Position numbers and translations under genes: made by a program. From the NCBI GenBank assembly GCA_035079385.1, contig JAVHKY010000037.1, forward strand, positions 744,001-808,000: 64,000 nucleotides of DNA, read 5' to 3'. Position 1 is the stretch's first letter, and the number at the start of each line of letters is the position of its first letter. The notes under the pieces were generated by a model. It worked only from the letters and a program-made list of their open reading frames with translations. It was not told the DNA's origin and made no database searches. Positions 11,782-23,200 of the stretch are shown here, one piece after another. Origin of the DNA: Aspidiotus rigidus. Lineage: Eukaryota > Arthropoda > Insecta > Hemiptera > Diaspididae.

Positions 11782-14700
11782 CTAAGAACTGGCTACCACG
11801 GCTGGATGGAAATTCAAGGACGCGCTATTAATACAAAAACGTTTACGAGTCGGTGGTGGACCATCCATGAATACATGGCCCAGATGAGCGTTGCACTGAG
11901 AGCATGTCACCTCCGTGCGAATCAGACCTGGATTTTTGATCAATAACAATAGATTTGCGCCAACTTTCAATTTTCCACATGCACCAATATTTTTCCAGTA
12001 AATAGTATACAATGAAGGATAAGGCACATACGAATTTGCGACCGTATAGACAGTGTATTAGACGGGAGAAGAAATATTTCATATAAAAGACAACAAAGAA
12101 CAGAAAAAAAACATTCCCAATTAGACCCAAACCGTTCAGCTATACATGGATCACGCCTCCAAAAAAAAAAAAATTGGTCTTCGAATTACTTTTAAACTGT
12201 ACAAAGAAGATGTTTCGAAGACGAGGAGTTTTATTTTCTTTTGGAAAACGTGAGGTATTAAAAGGTAACAATTATCTAGATATATATAGCCATATCTGTG
12301 ACTTGTTACAGTTCCTCGTTCAAAATTATTTTGTGCTTTCAAATACAATCATCATAATCACAGTTGTATTCCACGTTCTCATTCTTCATTGAAAATTTAT
12401 AATTTAAAACAGGTCCACCGGATACACGAATCAATAGTTGCGCGTTAATATCACACTATTGTTGTAATGGACCATGAAGAGAGAAGGTATTTGGAAGAAC
12501 TAGATTACTGCGGATGATTAATATCCAGAACTGTAACATCGTCACACAGAGTACGTCCTAGTACGCAATTATTATCTAGGGTTAATTCGAAATTCAGGAA
12601 ACTATTTTAAGGTCAAATCAATCTAATTGAAAATCAACAGAGCGATCATGCCGAGAGAAAACATACATATATTATACACCTAACAATCTCATTATTTACA
12701 AAAAAGGAAGTAATCGCACATTCGTCGCAGTGAATTTCATACAAGCACATTTTCAAGCACTGAAATACGTAGGTACAAGAAGGAAAAATTGAAGCGAGAT
12801 AGAAGCGATACTGTAAAGCTATCGTACACTTGCCAATTTTTTTTTTCAAATGTTCATAAATTCTCATCAAATCGATGGTGAGAATCAAAACCTCAATGCT
12901 TAAATTATTTTACTTTTCGTCCTCGTCTTACTGCATCAAGAAATACTGAACTAATTTGAAGAAAATGAAAAATAATACTGAAATTAGAACGCAAGTTCTG
13001 TAAACCATTGGGGAATCTCCTCCAAATTTGGAAAATGCAGAAATATTATTTCAGATAAGTAAGCGATAGTACACTGAATTAATTGACGTCAAACTTCATA
13101 AATTAATTAAACGTTCTTACGAAACATTAGATCTACAAAAGCGAATATTTTGACAAAATACTAGAGAAGTAAAATAGCTAATAAATTCTGAATACATAGT
13201 TCAGTTTCTATTCAGCGTACATAATGTTGTCAAAATGTGTAAATTAGATTCATTTTATTTATCAAAAAATAACCACGTTTCACTTCGTGCTTTCATGAAC
13301 ACAAGAGTTGAAAAATTCAAATACAAGACGTTCTAAAACACGAAATCTACAACGATTTTTCCGTTAAATAAACTGATTTACACATTACAACGACGATATT
13401 CAGTTTCCAAGCAGATATACACGACATAATCAAGAAAATACGAGAAACAAGCTGTGTTTATATGTTGGTGCTACAAACATTCACCCCAAAATTATTTTAC
13501 ATGCAAGTTTCATCGAAGCACGATATTAACTCACCTGTGCTCGTGTCCTTGTGGAGTTTTATTTTTCCTTGATCGAGTACCTCATTAAAGGCCGGCCATC
13601 CACATTGAGAATCGAATTTAGTGTCCGACGAAAATAATGGAAGGTCGCACACTATACAGCTATACAAGCCTTTTTCCGAAGTTTTATTATAACAACCAGT
13701 GAAAGGCCTGAAATTTATACAAATATTATTAAATTTTAGTGAAAATATATTAAGGTTGGCTAATATGAAATGACTCTTATTGTTATGTCCCATCGATCAG
13801 ATAAAAACCAACATCATTTTTAATATCAGTAGCAGAACTGACTTGAAAAATTCATCATTCAGGACATGATCCCTTAACCAAAAGAACAGAAAATAAGATA
13901 GTATAAAAGAATGATAAACAGGATATCATAATTAACAATGGTTCCCTTATGAAGAGAGCTGGCCTTAAATCAATGAACCATGAATAAAATTATTCCAAAA
14001 AAACATCACAAGATTGATGAACATTCCTAATTCATTTTCCCTATAGAACGATGTATTTTTCAGACTGGAGCAAGCCTCTAGTGTTTCAACTAATCGAATT
14101 AATCGATAAGCTGAGAATAAAGTATTTAGATCTGAATCCCATAAAGAATATCTCAGGAAATTTTCTCTTCGACTCTACAAATTACTCAATTTCTTTTGTA
14201 AATTGATATAGAATCTTACTCGTTCCTTCTTTGTTAAATTAACGAATTCTTTTATTCTGAATTTATACTATAACATTTTAATGTACGAATATTTTGGAGA
14301 AATAGTAAAATGTGATATTTAATGAGGGATACCCGTTGTATAAATCGAGTATACTATTCGAAAATCTCCTTCGTCTATTAATAATATTTTGGCAAACTCC
14401 CAGGTATGATATCATATTTTTCCAATACTCTTCATTCTTTAAACAAACAACAGATAAAAAAGTAGTGTTCTAACACTATTACAAGGTTCCTATATAAGTT
14501 CATAATGGATGAAAATCTTCAACGACTGAACGAAATCATCACTCGTCATTTTTAATCATAAAACTAACTTCTATATCTTGACATCCAATTCGTACAATTT
14601 TAATATAGTTATACTAAAAACGTCATCAGAGATTTGATAATCTTCACTTCAATGTCAGTAGCAGAACTGACTATTATAAATTCATCATTGATGTTCGAGT

Positions 14701-15496
14701 AATCATGTAGTATTACAGGCGTATAGATTACAGTATAATTATTAAATTCATCTTACAAACCGTCAGTAATTGAATAATCTTCATATTCTCTTCAGTAGCA
14801 GAACTGACTTTTTCAAGCTCATCATCGATACTTCACAAATATTATGAAATAAAATTATTCTCTAGCCTATCAGAAATTAAGAGAGTCTTCATGTTCTTGT
14901 CCGTAGCAGAACTGACATTTAAAGGATCATCACACTTACGATAAATCGTAACTATTCTGCGACAGATAATTGAATTCAATAAAAATTAATCGTCAACTTT
15001 CAGAATGTTAGTCGTCTTCATGTACTGTTCAGCAGCAGAACTGACGTAATAAATTCATCATGGTTAAAATTCAAGTTAATACCGATACATATTCTATTTA
15101 ATAAATCGAAAACTAAAATGACGGTGAACTCTTCACTTCCTTTTCCTTCGGTAAAAGAATTACTCTGACTAGATTCGTCTAAAGGTCAAGACAGAATCGA
15201 TCAGTTGGCTGAAAAATGAAGTCAAACTTCAATATCTTGAATGCTCAGAATAATAATTCTACGGCGTATTGTTTCCATTTAAATGAAGCCCGAGTTTTCT
15301 TAACGTTAAAAATTGAGTACCTGCATCTCCTCGTACCCAATGTAAGATTAATCAACTATTTAAAAACAATTTGAAAATACACAAAAGTAATAATTTACCG
15401 TTCTGTTCCTTTCTCCTGAGTGACATGATACTGAAGAGGAGTCAAACGTTTCTTCAATTCCTCCTTGTTCGTGCAATCTGAATCCGTCATTTTCAT
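11782..15496 (-). CDS. MsrB: Peptide-methionine (R)-S-oxide reductase, MsrB/SelR type
   Basis: Three exons join in phase: 15496-15399 (phase 2), 13707-13535 (phase 1) and 11927-11782, giving 138 residues. The enzyme reduces the R-epimer of methionine sulfoxide in proteins, using thioredoxin-type reductants. Visible features are RPFTGCYN (33-40), zinc-binding CIVC (50-53) and CSQC (99-102), CGWPAF (68-73), TEVTC and AHLGHVF (104-110), and the active site RFCINSAS, with the catalytic residue Cys122 encoded by TGT. It is therefore a cysteine form, not a selenoprotein. There is no signal peptide, so cytosolic or nuclear location is likely; alternative first exons could change that. The start was chosen at the first ATG of MKMTDSD; a second in-frame ATG is two codons later. 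Intron 1 (1.69 kb) carries five C/D snoRNA candidates on the same strand. Confidence 0.9.
13793..13863 (-). ncRNA. C/D-box snoRNA candidate 1 in MsrB intron 1
   Basis: Read on the minus strand: C box ATGATGA (13858-13852), guide ending GTCAGTTCTGCTA, D' box CTGA (13829-13826), C' box ATGATGT (13817-13811) and D box CTGA (13800-13797). The order and spacing are those of a canonical box C/D RNA of about 65-70 nt, processed from a host intron and guiding 2'-O-methylation. This member has the best C' box of the five. It ends about 85 nt upstream of the exon 2 acceptor at 13707, which is near the distance typical of intronic C/D RNAs. Confidence 0.75.
14622..14692 (-). ncRNA. C/D-box snoRNA candidate 2 in MsrB intron 1
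   Basis: C box ATGATGA (14688-14682), the shared guide GTCAGTTCTGCTA, D' box CTGA (14658-14655), a degenerate C' (TGAAGAT type) and D box CTGA (14629-14626). The guide next to D' is identical to candidate 1, while the sequence before the final D box differs. Confidence 0.7.
14759..14829 (-). ncRNA. C/D-box snoRNA candidate 3 in MsrB intron 1
   Basis: C box ATGATGA (14825-14819), guide GTCAGTTCTGCTA, D' box CTGA (14795-14792), C'-like ATGAAGA and D box CTGA (14766-14763). Same architecture as its neighbours, about 67 bp from candidate 2. Confidence 0.7.
14866..14937 (-). ncRNA. C/D-box snoRNA candidate 4 in MsrB intron 1 (D' box altered)
   Basis: C box GTGATGA (14933-14927), guide GTCAGTTCTGCTA, then CGGA (14903-14900) where the other copies have CTGA, C'-like ATGAAGA and D box CTGA (14873-14870). 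The changed D' box may weaken use of the shared guide in this copy. Confidence 0.6.
14996..15065 (-). ncRNA. C/D-box snoRNA candidate 5 in MsrB intron 1
   Basis: C box ATGATGA (15061-15055), guide GTCAGTTCTGCTG (last base changed), D' box CTGA (15032-15029), C'-like ATGAAGA and D box CTGA (15003-15000). Flanking TTAAC and GTTGA can pair as a short terminal stem, a further mark of this RNA class. Confidence 0.7.
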
Positions 15497-16248
15497 ACGA
15501 TTTTCTTTTCAAAGTTTGTTAGAGTTAGAATCACTGATGGTGATTTCTAGAAATATAAACGGTAGACACACAAATGACAGGGAAATATAGGGGCATCATC
15601 AACGTTCGACCTCGAATATGAAAGCACAAGAATTATTGGAGTAGAAACTTTAATAAACGTGGAACGTGTAGCGTGTTTTCCAACTTATTGCCTTTTATAG
15701 AGAGACATTGAATTTAAAATGTTTTTCATTATGCATTTGAAAGCCGACGTAATTCCAAGGTAGGTTCAGCAGCACCCACCACGCCGAGACATAAAACGAC
15801 ACTGTGACGCATGAATCATATTCTCACGTAATGGACGACGGTTGCCATCACGAATTTTGGTTGGTCTCTGAGTCAATGGCCACACCTACTTACACCACGA
15901 CGGCCAACGGCGTCACAGACCTACGGGTCCAACAGAATGCGTACGAGTACGCCAAGGACAGTTTGTAATTACGTGACGATGACGTCAGGAAGCCAAAAAA
16001 AGGCGGGAAATTACAATTAGATAAGACATTGATAACGTGAAGTTGACGATAATCGACGGTAATAGTCGCCCGATTTTGAATTTTTGACTGAATTGAATGG
16101 AAAACAAAAACAAATCTCTCTTCAACTAAAGTCGGTTTTATCAATGACTTAGTAATATAAACTTATTATTGCTTCAGATCCTTCGTCCTACAACATATGC
16201 AGTCGACAATTTTGAGTAATTAATTGTGATGAAATTGCATTCAAAAAA
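15497..16248. promoter_or_regulatory. Shared upstream region of MsrB (-) and TRIP13 (+)
   Basis: The two start codons face away from each other with 752 bp between them, so both promoters, and possibly 5' untranslated exons, lie here. A perfect palindromic TGACGTCA (CRE/ATF-type) is at 15980-15987, inside a locally GC-richer patch (about 15770-16000). No TATA box was obvious. Regulation by a CREB/ATF factor is only a possibility. Confidence 0.45.
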
Positions 16249-19092
16249 ATGAAGTGCATTTTACACGTTGAAATAATTCTTACATCCAGCAGGTACCAAT
16301 TTTTCTGCTCCTTAAACACAAATCTCATTCTTTGTCAAGAGTTTTAATATTGTTTCTCGTTTTGTGAAAGTGCTCTATCTGCTAAAGATATTCAACGACA
16401 CGTTCACGAAGAACTACAATCAACAGGTTTTGTTCGCCCAGGTTGTTCGCTCGTAGGATCCACATTTTCGTCCGATCTGATCAAGAAAAATGTGACGACT
16501 GTTAAATTCGGCGAAATTTCAGAATTGCTCTACAGTTATGAATTGGTAGTTGCCATTATTTACTTCAGACAACGGTAAATTATCGTTTCCAAGCTGTGTT
16601 GTACCTAATACCTATCATTTTTCAGAAACCGGACGATTTGAAGAAATTACCATTAGAAGAAGTAACTTGTGACTTTCATGTATATCATTTAGAAGAAGAA
16701 GAAATTCAAGTCGAAGAGTTGGGTGCCGGCGGAGATGGTAGCGAAAAAGTTGCTGCGGGCAACTATTGTTTACTACCTCATATTTCGTTTAATGATATTT
16801 GGGAGAATCTGATTTTCGATTCTAACATCAAGGAGAGGGTAAAACCTTAGACCCAGTTCATAGCGATATAGTTAATTTGTCACTCATGACGCAACCTTTA
16901 CAGCTACTAGAATATGCCAGCACATCCATGATATTTTCACAACACAATGTCAATACCAACGTTATTTCATGGAATCGTGTTGTATTGTTGTACGGTCCTC
17001 CTGGCACGGGGAAAACGTCTCTGTGTAAAGGGTTAGCTCAAAAATTATCCATTCGAATGAAGAATGAGTATAAAGTAGCAGAATTTATCGAAATCAACAG
17101 TCATAGTTTATTTTCCAAGTATTTTTCCGAGGTAGGCAATAAGAATAATATTAGCCTGATTCAAGCTGAAGCTCGCGTGCTGATGATCTTCTCTGATACT
17201 TTTCAGAGTGGTAAACTTGTTACGGAAATGTTCGCCAAAATTCACGAACATTTAGAATATAATAACTCGTTGGTTTGTGTACTCATCGACGAAATAGAAA
17301 GTTTAACGCACGCGCGAGATGCATGCATGAATGGAGTCGAGCCATCCGATTCAATCAGAGTTGTTAATGCGATACTCACTCAAATCGATCAAATACGAAA
17401 GTGAGTATTAATACTCTTCTCTTTCAAAAAATTCTTAAGGATAACAGAACAAGGCAGTTTCTACCTTGTAATGGTTGCTTTCTTCGCGTTTGATTTCCTC
17501 TAAATAGTTTACGAAAGATCGAAAAATTCTCAAATGATATCATCATTTCAGGTACCCAAATGTAATAATTTTAACTACTTCAAACTTAAAGACTGCCATC
17601 GATATTGCATTTGTTGATCGAGCTGATTTACAAATATACGTTGGACCTCCTTCTTGGCGTGCGATTTATCAGATTTTTGTTTCTTGTTTAGAAGAACTCG
17701 TCAGAGTATGTATTAATTGTTGACTAATTGGATATATTACTAGCAGATTTTGACAAAGGATGTTTTAAATAGCTTTTGTTTTTTATTTGCTCGGTAGGTG
17801 AAGATAATTAAGACTGAAAATGTAATTTCTTTCCTGCCCGTTGACTGTATATGTGATAGTGATGAAAAGAAAGATGATCTCAGTCACAAATTATCCATCG
17901 TAGCAAAGTAAGTACTCTTATAAAGCATTCATGCAATTGTATTGTACATTCTCGTTCCATAGAAATATTTGAGTTTGAAAAAAGACTTGATAATAACTAT
18001 GCTAAATTCCTTGCGTATCAAACAAACAGAAGTTCTTCGATGAGGATACTTGACTTTGAGAAACGACAATATAAGATAGGTGACTTAGTCGTTTTTTGAG
18101 AAATGTAATTCTGAATAATATATACCGAAAAAGATCATATTTCGGGAGAATTTTTTTAGATTTGTACAATTTTTGAAAATTGATACCACCTACTGCAATT
18201 TAACAGTCGATTAAAGATCTGAAAAACCGGTTGTGTTGAATTAAATTTCTCGAAAGAAGTGGTTTCTGAAATGAAAACTGGAAGAGTTATTTGTATTAGC
18301 ATTTAAAATTAGGATAATGTTTATTTCATGTTTATCTTTCCCTTTTTGCTCGAAAATACGAAGGAAAAAGAATTCTTGTAATTCCTCGGAACGATCTCCT
18401 AAAGAATTACCGTACGCGCGCAGTTATAATGCGCATCTTTTTTCAATTTTGGAAGTCTTATACGGGGTGCGCATTATACTCGAGTGCGCATTATATACAA
18501 GCGAAAACGTCAAGAAATTTTTTTTCCTGAAACTACACAAAGTGAATGAACACCTAGTGACCTAATAAGATCAAAATAACACGTAGAAAATGGACACGTA
18601 ATACATGTATCGACATTCATCAGTTGTACGACGAGTGCAATTGCTAGAGAAAAAAGAAAAATTATAATTTTTGCCAAAGCTCATGGAAATCAACCGGTTT
18701 CACGTGAATTCGGTGTTGTGGAAAGTAATATTCGCCTCTGGAGGGCAAATCGGATATTATTTTTTCAGCCTAATTTTGTGCGCATTATAGACAAAATAGA
18801 AAAAAATTCTGAAACGGCCTCTTCAAATTTCTACTGCGCATTATACACGTGTGCGCATTATAACCACGCGCCTACGGTAATTAATTTCTCTACATAACTT
18901 GTATTGTATTGTATTTTCAGGTCGTGCGAAGGATTAAGTGGTAGAATTTTACGAAAACTGCCATTTCTAGCTTATTCGTCTTTCGCTAAAAGCGCGTCTC
19001 ATTTCATGCCAGCATATATAGATGCCCTTCAGCAGGCCATTGATCAACATCGGGCATGCAAGGAAAAGACCATTGATGCTCATGAAAACTAA
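16249..19092 (+). CDS. Trip13: TRIP13/Pch2 AAA+ ATPase
   Basis: Eight exons join in phase: 16249-16292, 16371-16545, 16626-16838, 16904-17131, 17207-17400, 17552-17705, 17798-17907 and 18921-19092. They encode 429 residues, the usual family length (about 430). The protein is the AAA+ remodeller of HORMA-domain proteins such as Mad2 and meiotic HORMADs, acting in the spindle checkpoint and meiotic prophase. Visible features are ITWN-like [18 protein letters not shown] with Walker A at about 175-182, LIDEIES (Walker B, about 246-252), [13 protein letters not shown], sensor-1 TTSN and sensor-2 [11 protein letters not shown]. The first coding exon is only 14 codons (MKCILHVEI...), resembling the HVEV strand of vertebrate TRIP13, which supports this start. 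Intron 4 is 75 nt, a multiple of three, and lacks stops. Intron 7 contains a pogo-like MITE. Confidence 0.93.
18410..18877 (+). mobile_element. Pogo/Tigger-derived MITE in TRIP13 intron 7
   Basis: Terminal inverted repeats begin CCGTACGCGCG on the left and end CGCGCCTACGG on the right. Both continue into the TATAATGCGCA motif, and TA flanks each end (a TA duplication, typical of Tc1/mariner/pogo). The element is 468 bp. From 18646 to about 18754 one frame reads [20 protein letters not shown] and then [13 protein letters not shown], which resembles the N-terminal helix-turn-helix DNA-binding domain of pogo/Tigger transposases. It is thus an internally deleted copy that still carries the start of its transposase gene, without a catalytic domain. 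Confidence 0.7.
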
Positions 19093-20206
19093 AAACCTTC
19101 ATTCGATAATTTTTGTTTTTATTGGAATTTTGTTTCCTTTTTTATGACCGTTGTTGTTTGTTTCTTATCAAGAGGAGGAAGGCAACAAACAGAAGAAAAA
19201 ACGAGAAAGTTTCTAAAAACTCAGGTATTTCTCTCGTAAGATCTATACGAGTTTCCAACACAATTTTACCATTCAATTTGATGCAGTTTAGCTACCACAA
19301 TTGTGAACTAAAAAGTTTGTGATAATTTTCATTTTTCATTATATTCTGACTGATCACGTAACTTTTTTACGCCTTAGTGCGTCCCTATGTAAATCGTATT
19401 TTAATTAATTAAAATATTATTCTCCTGCTGTCATACTTGAACGCATACATATCAAATTCGAAAGAAAAACTTTGCAGCTTGTGATACTCTTTGTTTTTTC
19501 AATCAATATTGAGTAAATCAGTTCTCATATTATATTGTAGAGAAGAAAAATTAGGTAAGTACCATATGTGTAGAATCTTTTTTCGACCCAAAGTACCGTC
19601 GAAAAAATAATGTTGGATTAAACTTGATATATTTTTATAAAAGAATAAAACTTGTCCTAATGGAATGAGGTATAATTAAAAATTGAACTTGAAAGGCACA
19701 GCCATCAGATAGAATATAAAATCTAAAATAAAAAACCGAGGTTTTGAAGTCTTATGTTTTTACTTTGTTTTTAATTTATGGTTTCCGTTTGTTCCTGTTT
19801 CGTATTCAATTCCGTTTTCTCTTACCCTTATGAAGGAGTATGTGACTCCAAAACTTTGGAAGAGAAATTGATTAAAAAATAAAACATTTTTACATTAAGT
19901 AATTTTATTCAAAATAGGTATAAAAACATTTCACGTAATTCCTAATATAAATAGGATGACTTCATACGTGATGCACTTGATCGATATTTTTCCCACTTAA
20001 CTATAAAATTTCTTAGCTTCTCATAAAAATTTTAACAGACATTCAAAAAAAAAAAAAAAACACTAATTAATTTGACGATCATAATGAAGATCTTACAACG
20101 GCTGTGAATGGAATTTAGATGATTACTATGCGTAGGTATTTTGGGGGATAGACTTAAAACGACCAGGAAATTGAGATATGAATTGAGATAACGTGGACTA
20201 ACTCAA
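19093..20206. other. Convergent 3' region of TRIP13 and the cholinesterase-like gene
   Basis: AT-rich sequence between two stop codons. An AATAAA is present near 19879 on the plus strand. A 69-codon open frame at 19113-19322 has no recognisable features. No other gene is seen. Confidence 0.5.
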
Positions 20207-23200
20207 CTAGCCAAGAACTGATGGTAGATTTAATCCTAATGGTGGTTTACCAGTTGTTGTTTGTTTCCTACTTGGAGTTGGAGTTGTTTTCATGTTCGTA
20301 CCTCCACCAAGTAACGTACCACCCAATTTGGAGGTGTCCAAAGGTAACTTATTACCACCTGTAAGAGTATCACCCACCTGCGTAATTTTATTCGTCGGTA
20401 ATAAATTACCAGGAAGCAAGATATCCTTTAATGAGGCAGTACTGAGTAATCCTCCGCTAAGTAAATCCTCAGGTAATAATTTAAGAACATCCTGAAGGTC
20501 GGGCAAATTACAAAATGGATCTTTCAATTTATCAATAAATCCACCCCATAAAGCAATCTGACAATAGCGAAATTTCTTCTCAAGTTTTGGTTTATCGGAT
20601 ATGATGGCACATGTGTTATCCTCTTTGAACGGTTGCCACTCTTCATTTACACTCGGTAAATAAGGTTTCCTACGAAATCAAAAATTATGAGTCCATATTA
20701 TAAAAAGATAAACGCTTACGCGAGTAATGTGATTTGAAATACCTACTCACCCAGTTTTCAGATAATTTGTTACCACACTAATGAACATTTCTTTAACTCT
20801 GAGATCTCTTGGATCCTTCAACTCGGACTCAGGAACTGGCATTCCACCCAAAGTTTGATACTCGAATAAATATATTAAATCATCCCCGTGACTAGCTAAA
20901 TAGATCGACAGCGAGAGAATTAATATTTATTGGTCTAGCTATACAAGAGATCTTCTTATTGTCAACATAAAATATCTCACGAGATTTGTCCGTCGTCATT
21001 GAGTCAGGAGAATGTAATGTCGAGCCTTCTAAGAAAGAGTTTCCGTGTACTTTCTCGGATTGATACTGAAAACTGTAGAAGTAAGAAGGGCCATCCCAGA
21101 GCAGCGATGTGGTCGCCGCTGGTAGATTGAAAAGCGCATCTGTAGTTGTCTGCAATCAAATAATTGTAAGAGAAATAAAATACTTTACAATACCTATATC
21201 GACAATACGTATTCGTGTGCTCACTTCGATAACTTTTTGAAATTCTGTCAATCCTTTAGACAAGGCTCCCGTGATAAAACCTAGGTATTTATCTTGTGAG
21301 AAGAGACCTTTGATCAACTTATTGACGGCACCATTCGTGAACAAGCCTGAGAGCGGATAAAGAAAGAAAACAATACAAATTCAAAAAATGAAAAACACCG
21401 GTTAACTGGATAGAAAATGGAGGAAACTCTCCTACAAACCAATGTTGTTATCCACCAGCGAGCGAGGTAAGATTTTGTCAAGAAAATCGGATATTTTCAA
21501 ACGTTTCTCCACGTCTGCTTTAAACTTTCCTGCGCAAATACACGTATCAGTAGATATGAGTAACTTAAGTATAGGACACTGATTTATTTTTCAACGGTAA
21601 TCAAGTAAAGATTGTACCCAGGTGGGGAAGGAGCTTCGGAACAGCAGCTTTGCATTTTATTCAAAGCTTGGTGGTAAAAATCGGCTGTCGCCTTGGAGCT
21701 TGGAGTCGAACTCCGGCCTCGAAGCCTTACTTTTGGCTCTTTTTTTGAAGCTATTTAGCTCCTTTAATCACTAACAAAGTCAACTCAGTCTGCAGCTTCC
21801 TTTTCCTTCTTTCCAGCTCCTACAGTTTTAATGCTAGCTCCCATCCACAGCTCTTGGAGCCAGCCTTAGCTCCAGCTCGGTACAGCCTTTCTCCGAACTC
21901 CGGAGCGAAAAAATGGACAGTTTCCCACATACCATAAATTTAAGCACTAGCTCCAACATCAAGTTCACCTGTTACTGATTTTCCGGTTTCAGATTTCGTG
22001 GTGCCGATTAATAACGGTATATTCTTAGATCCCGACTTTTTCTTTAACGCGTCCAACGGAGTATTTGTCAAGAAGTAGGATAAAAATCGTCCATCATTTT
22101 TACCTTCAACTATAGGGCCAGCGGAAAGTAACTTGGAAACGCCATTCACAAAACCGCCATTTCCAATTCGTTCCGACTAAATTATAAATGAATTTATACT
22201 GACTTTGTAGGAAGAGATTTTCTTGAAATGATTGAATTTAATCGTCCCACCTCTAATTTTTTTTGAACATTCAGAATATACTTGAGATCACAATTTTGTA
22301 GACATCGTACAGTATCCAACGGACTTAACCCATTGCAATTGGTTGTATGCGATATGAAAGCACTCGTATTGTCGGGTGCGTAATCCACGGCGCTCGATGA
22401 AATGCCGGTGCCACTCATAGCCAGAACTCCTTGAACGTAACCTGTAAAAGATATTAATTTAAATTTTTCCAAGATAAAGAAAATTATTGTGTCTTTCCCT
22501 TCAGAATTTTTCAATAAATTTTGTACCACAAATTAATTCTCATGAGAGACGAGTCAAAAGGGAGGAAACTCACTTCCAAATATTTTTTCTTTCTCTCAAT
22601 ATTTAGGTGAAAAGCACAAGCAGTACCTAATACATGAAAACATAAGTTTCTTAATGGACTCTGATTTAGTTATGAACTTAGCAAATCCGACGATCCATTA
22701 CCTGCGGTAAAATCGGACTGAGCCAGAAGCATAGCTACACTGGCTCCACTTCCTTGTCCTGCGGTGAAAATTCTCCTGGAATTGCCTCCAAAATATGCTA
22801 TGTATCTCCTCGTCCACTCAAATGCTGCTCTTATATCGAATAAGGCAGCATTACCGGCCATTTGCTTATTACTGGATCCTAAAAATCCTAAACGTCGGAA
22901 ATGAAGACCATCGTCAAATCATAGAAGAACAATCTTTCAGAACATTATTATTTTTCCATCAAGCAAGTCAACGACTTTTTCTGACTTACAAAGCCAATGT
23001 AACAATATTTTAGGGAACGTTTTAGGTACATAAAAGGGGCTCGCACTTCGATTACCTAGAGTGCCAAGTCTGTAGTTACTAGTCACAACAACAATATTTT
23101 TCTTCACCAGATCTCGAACACCATATTGATTTCCTGATCCTCTAATAAAACCACCTCCATGAATCCAGAAAAGCACAGGTAGTCCACTAGCATTTCGGCT

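Noticed and set aside
13829..15045. Regularly spaced AGTAGCAGAACTGAC repeats as a CRISPR-like array or minisatellite
   Set aside because: Spacing is uneven (about 70-760 bp). The repeats sit inside units with C and D boxes on the host strand, so snoRNAs explain them better.
11782..15496. MsrB as a selenoprotein
   Set aside because: The active-site codon is TGT (Cys), and the stop is an ordinary TAG after a normal C-terminus.
17132..17206. The 25 codons starting VGNKNN as part of TRIP13
   Set aside because: Flanked by good GT and AG sites; removing them restores the conserved FSE-SGKLV sequence.
21640..21930. AGCTCC-rich, partly palindromic stretch in a cholinesterase-like intron as a transposon
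   Set aside because: A possible hAT-like remnant, but I could not find matching ends with a target duplication.
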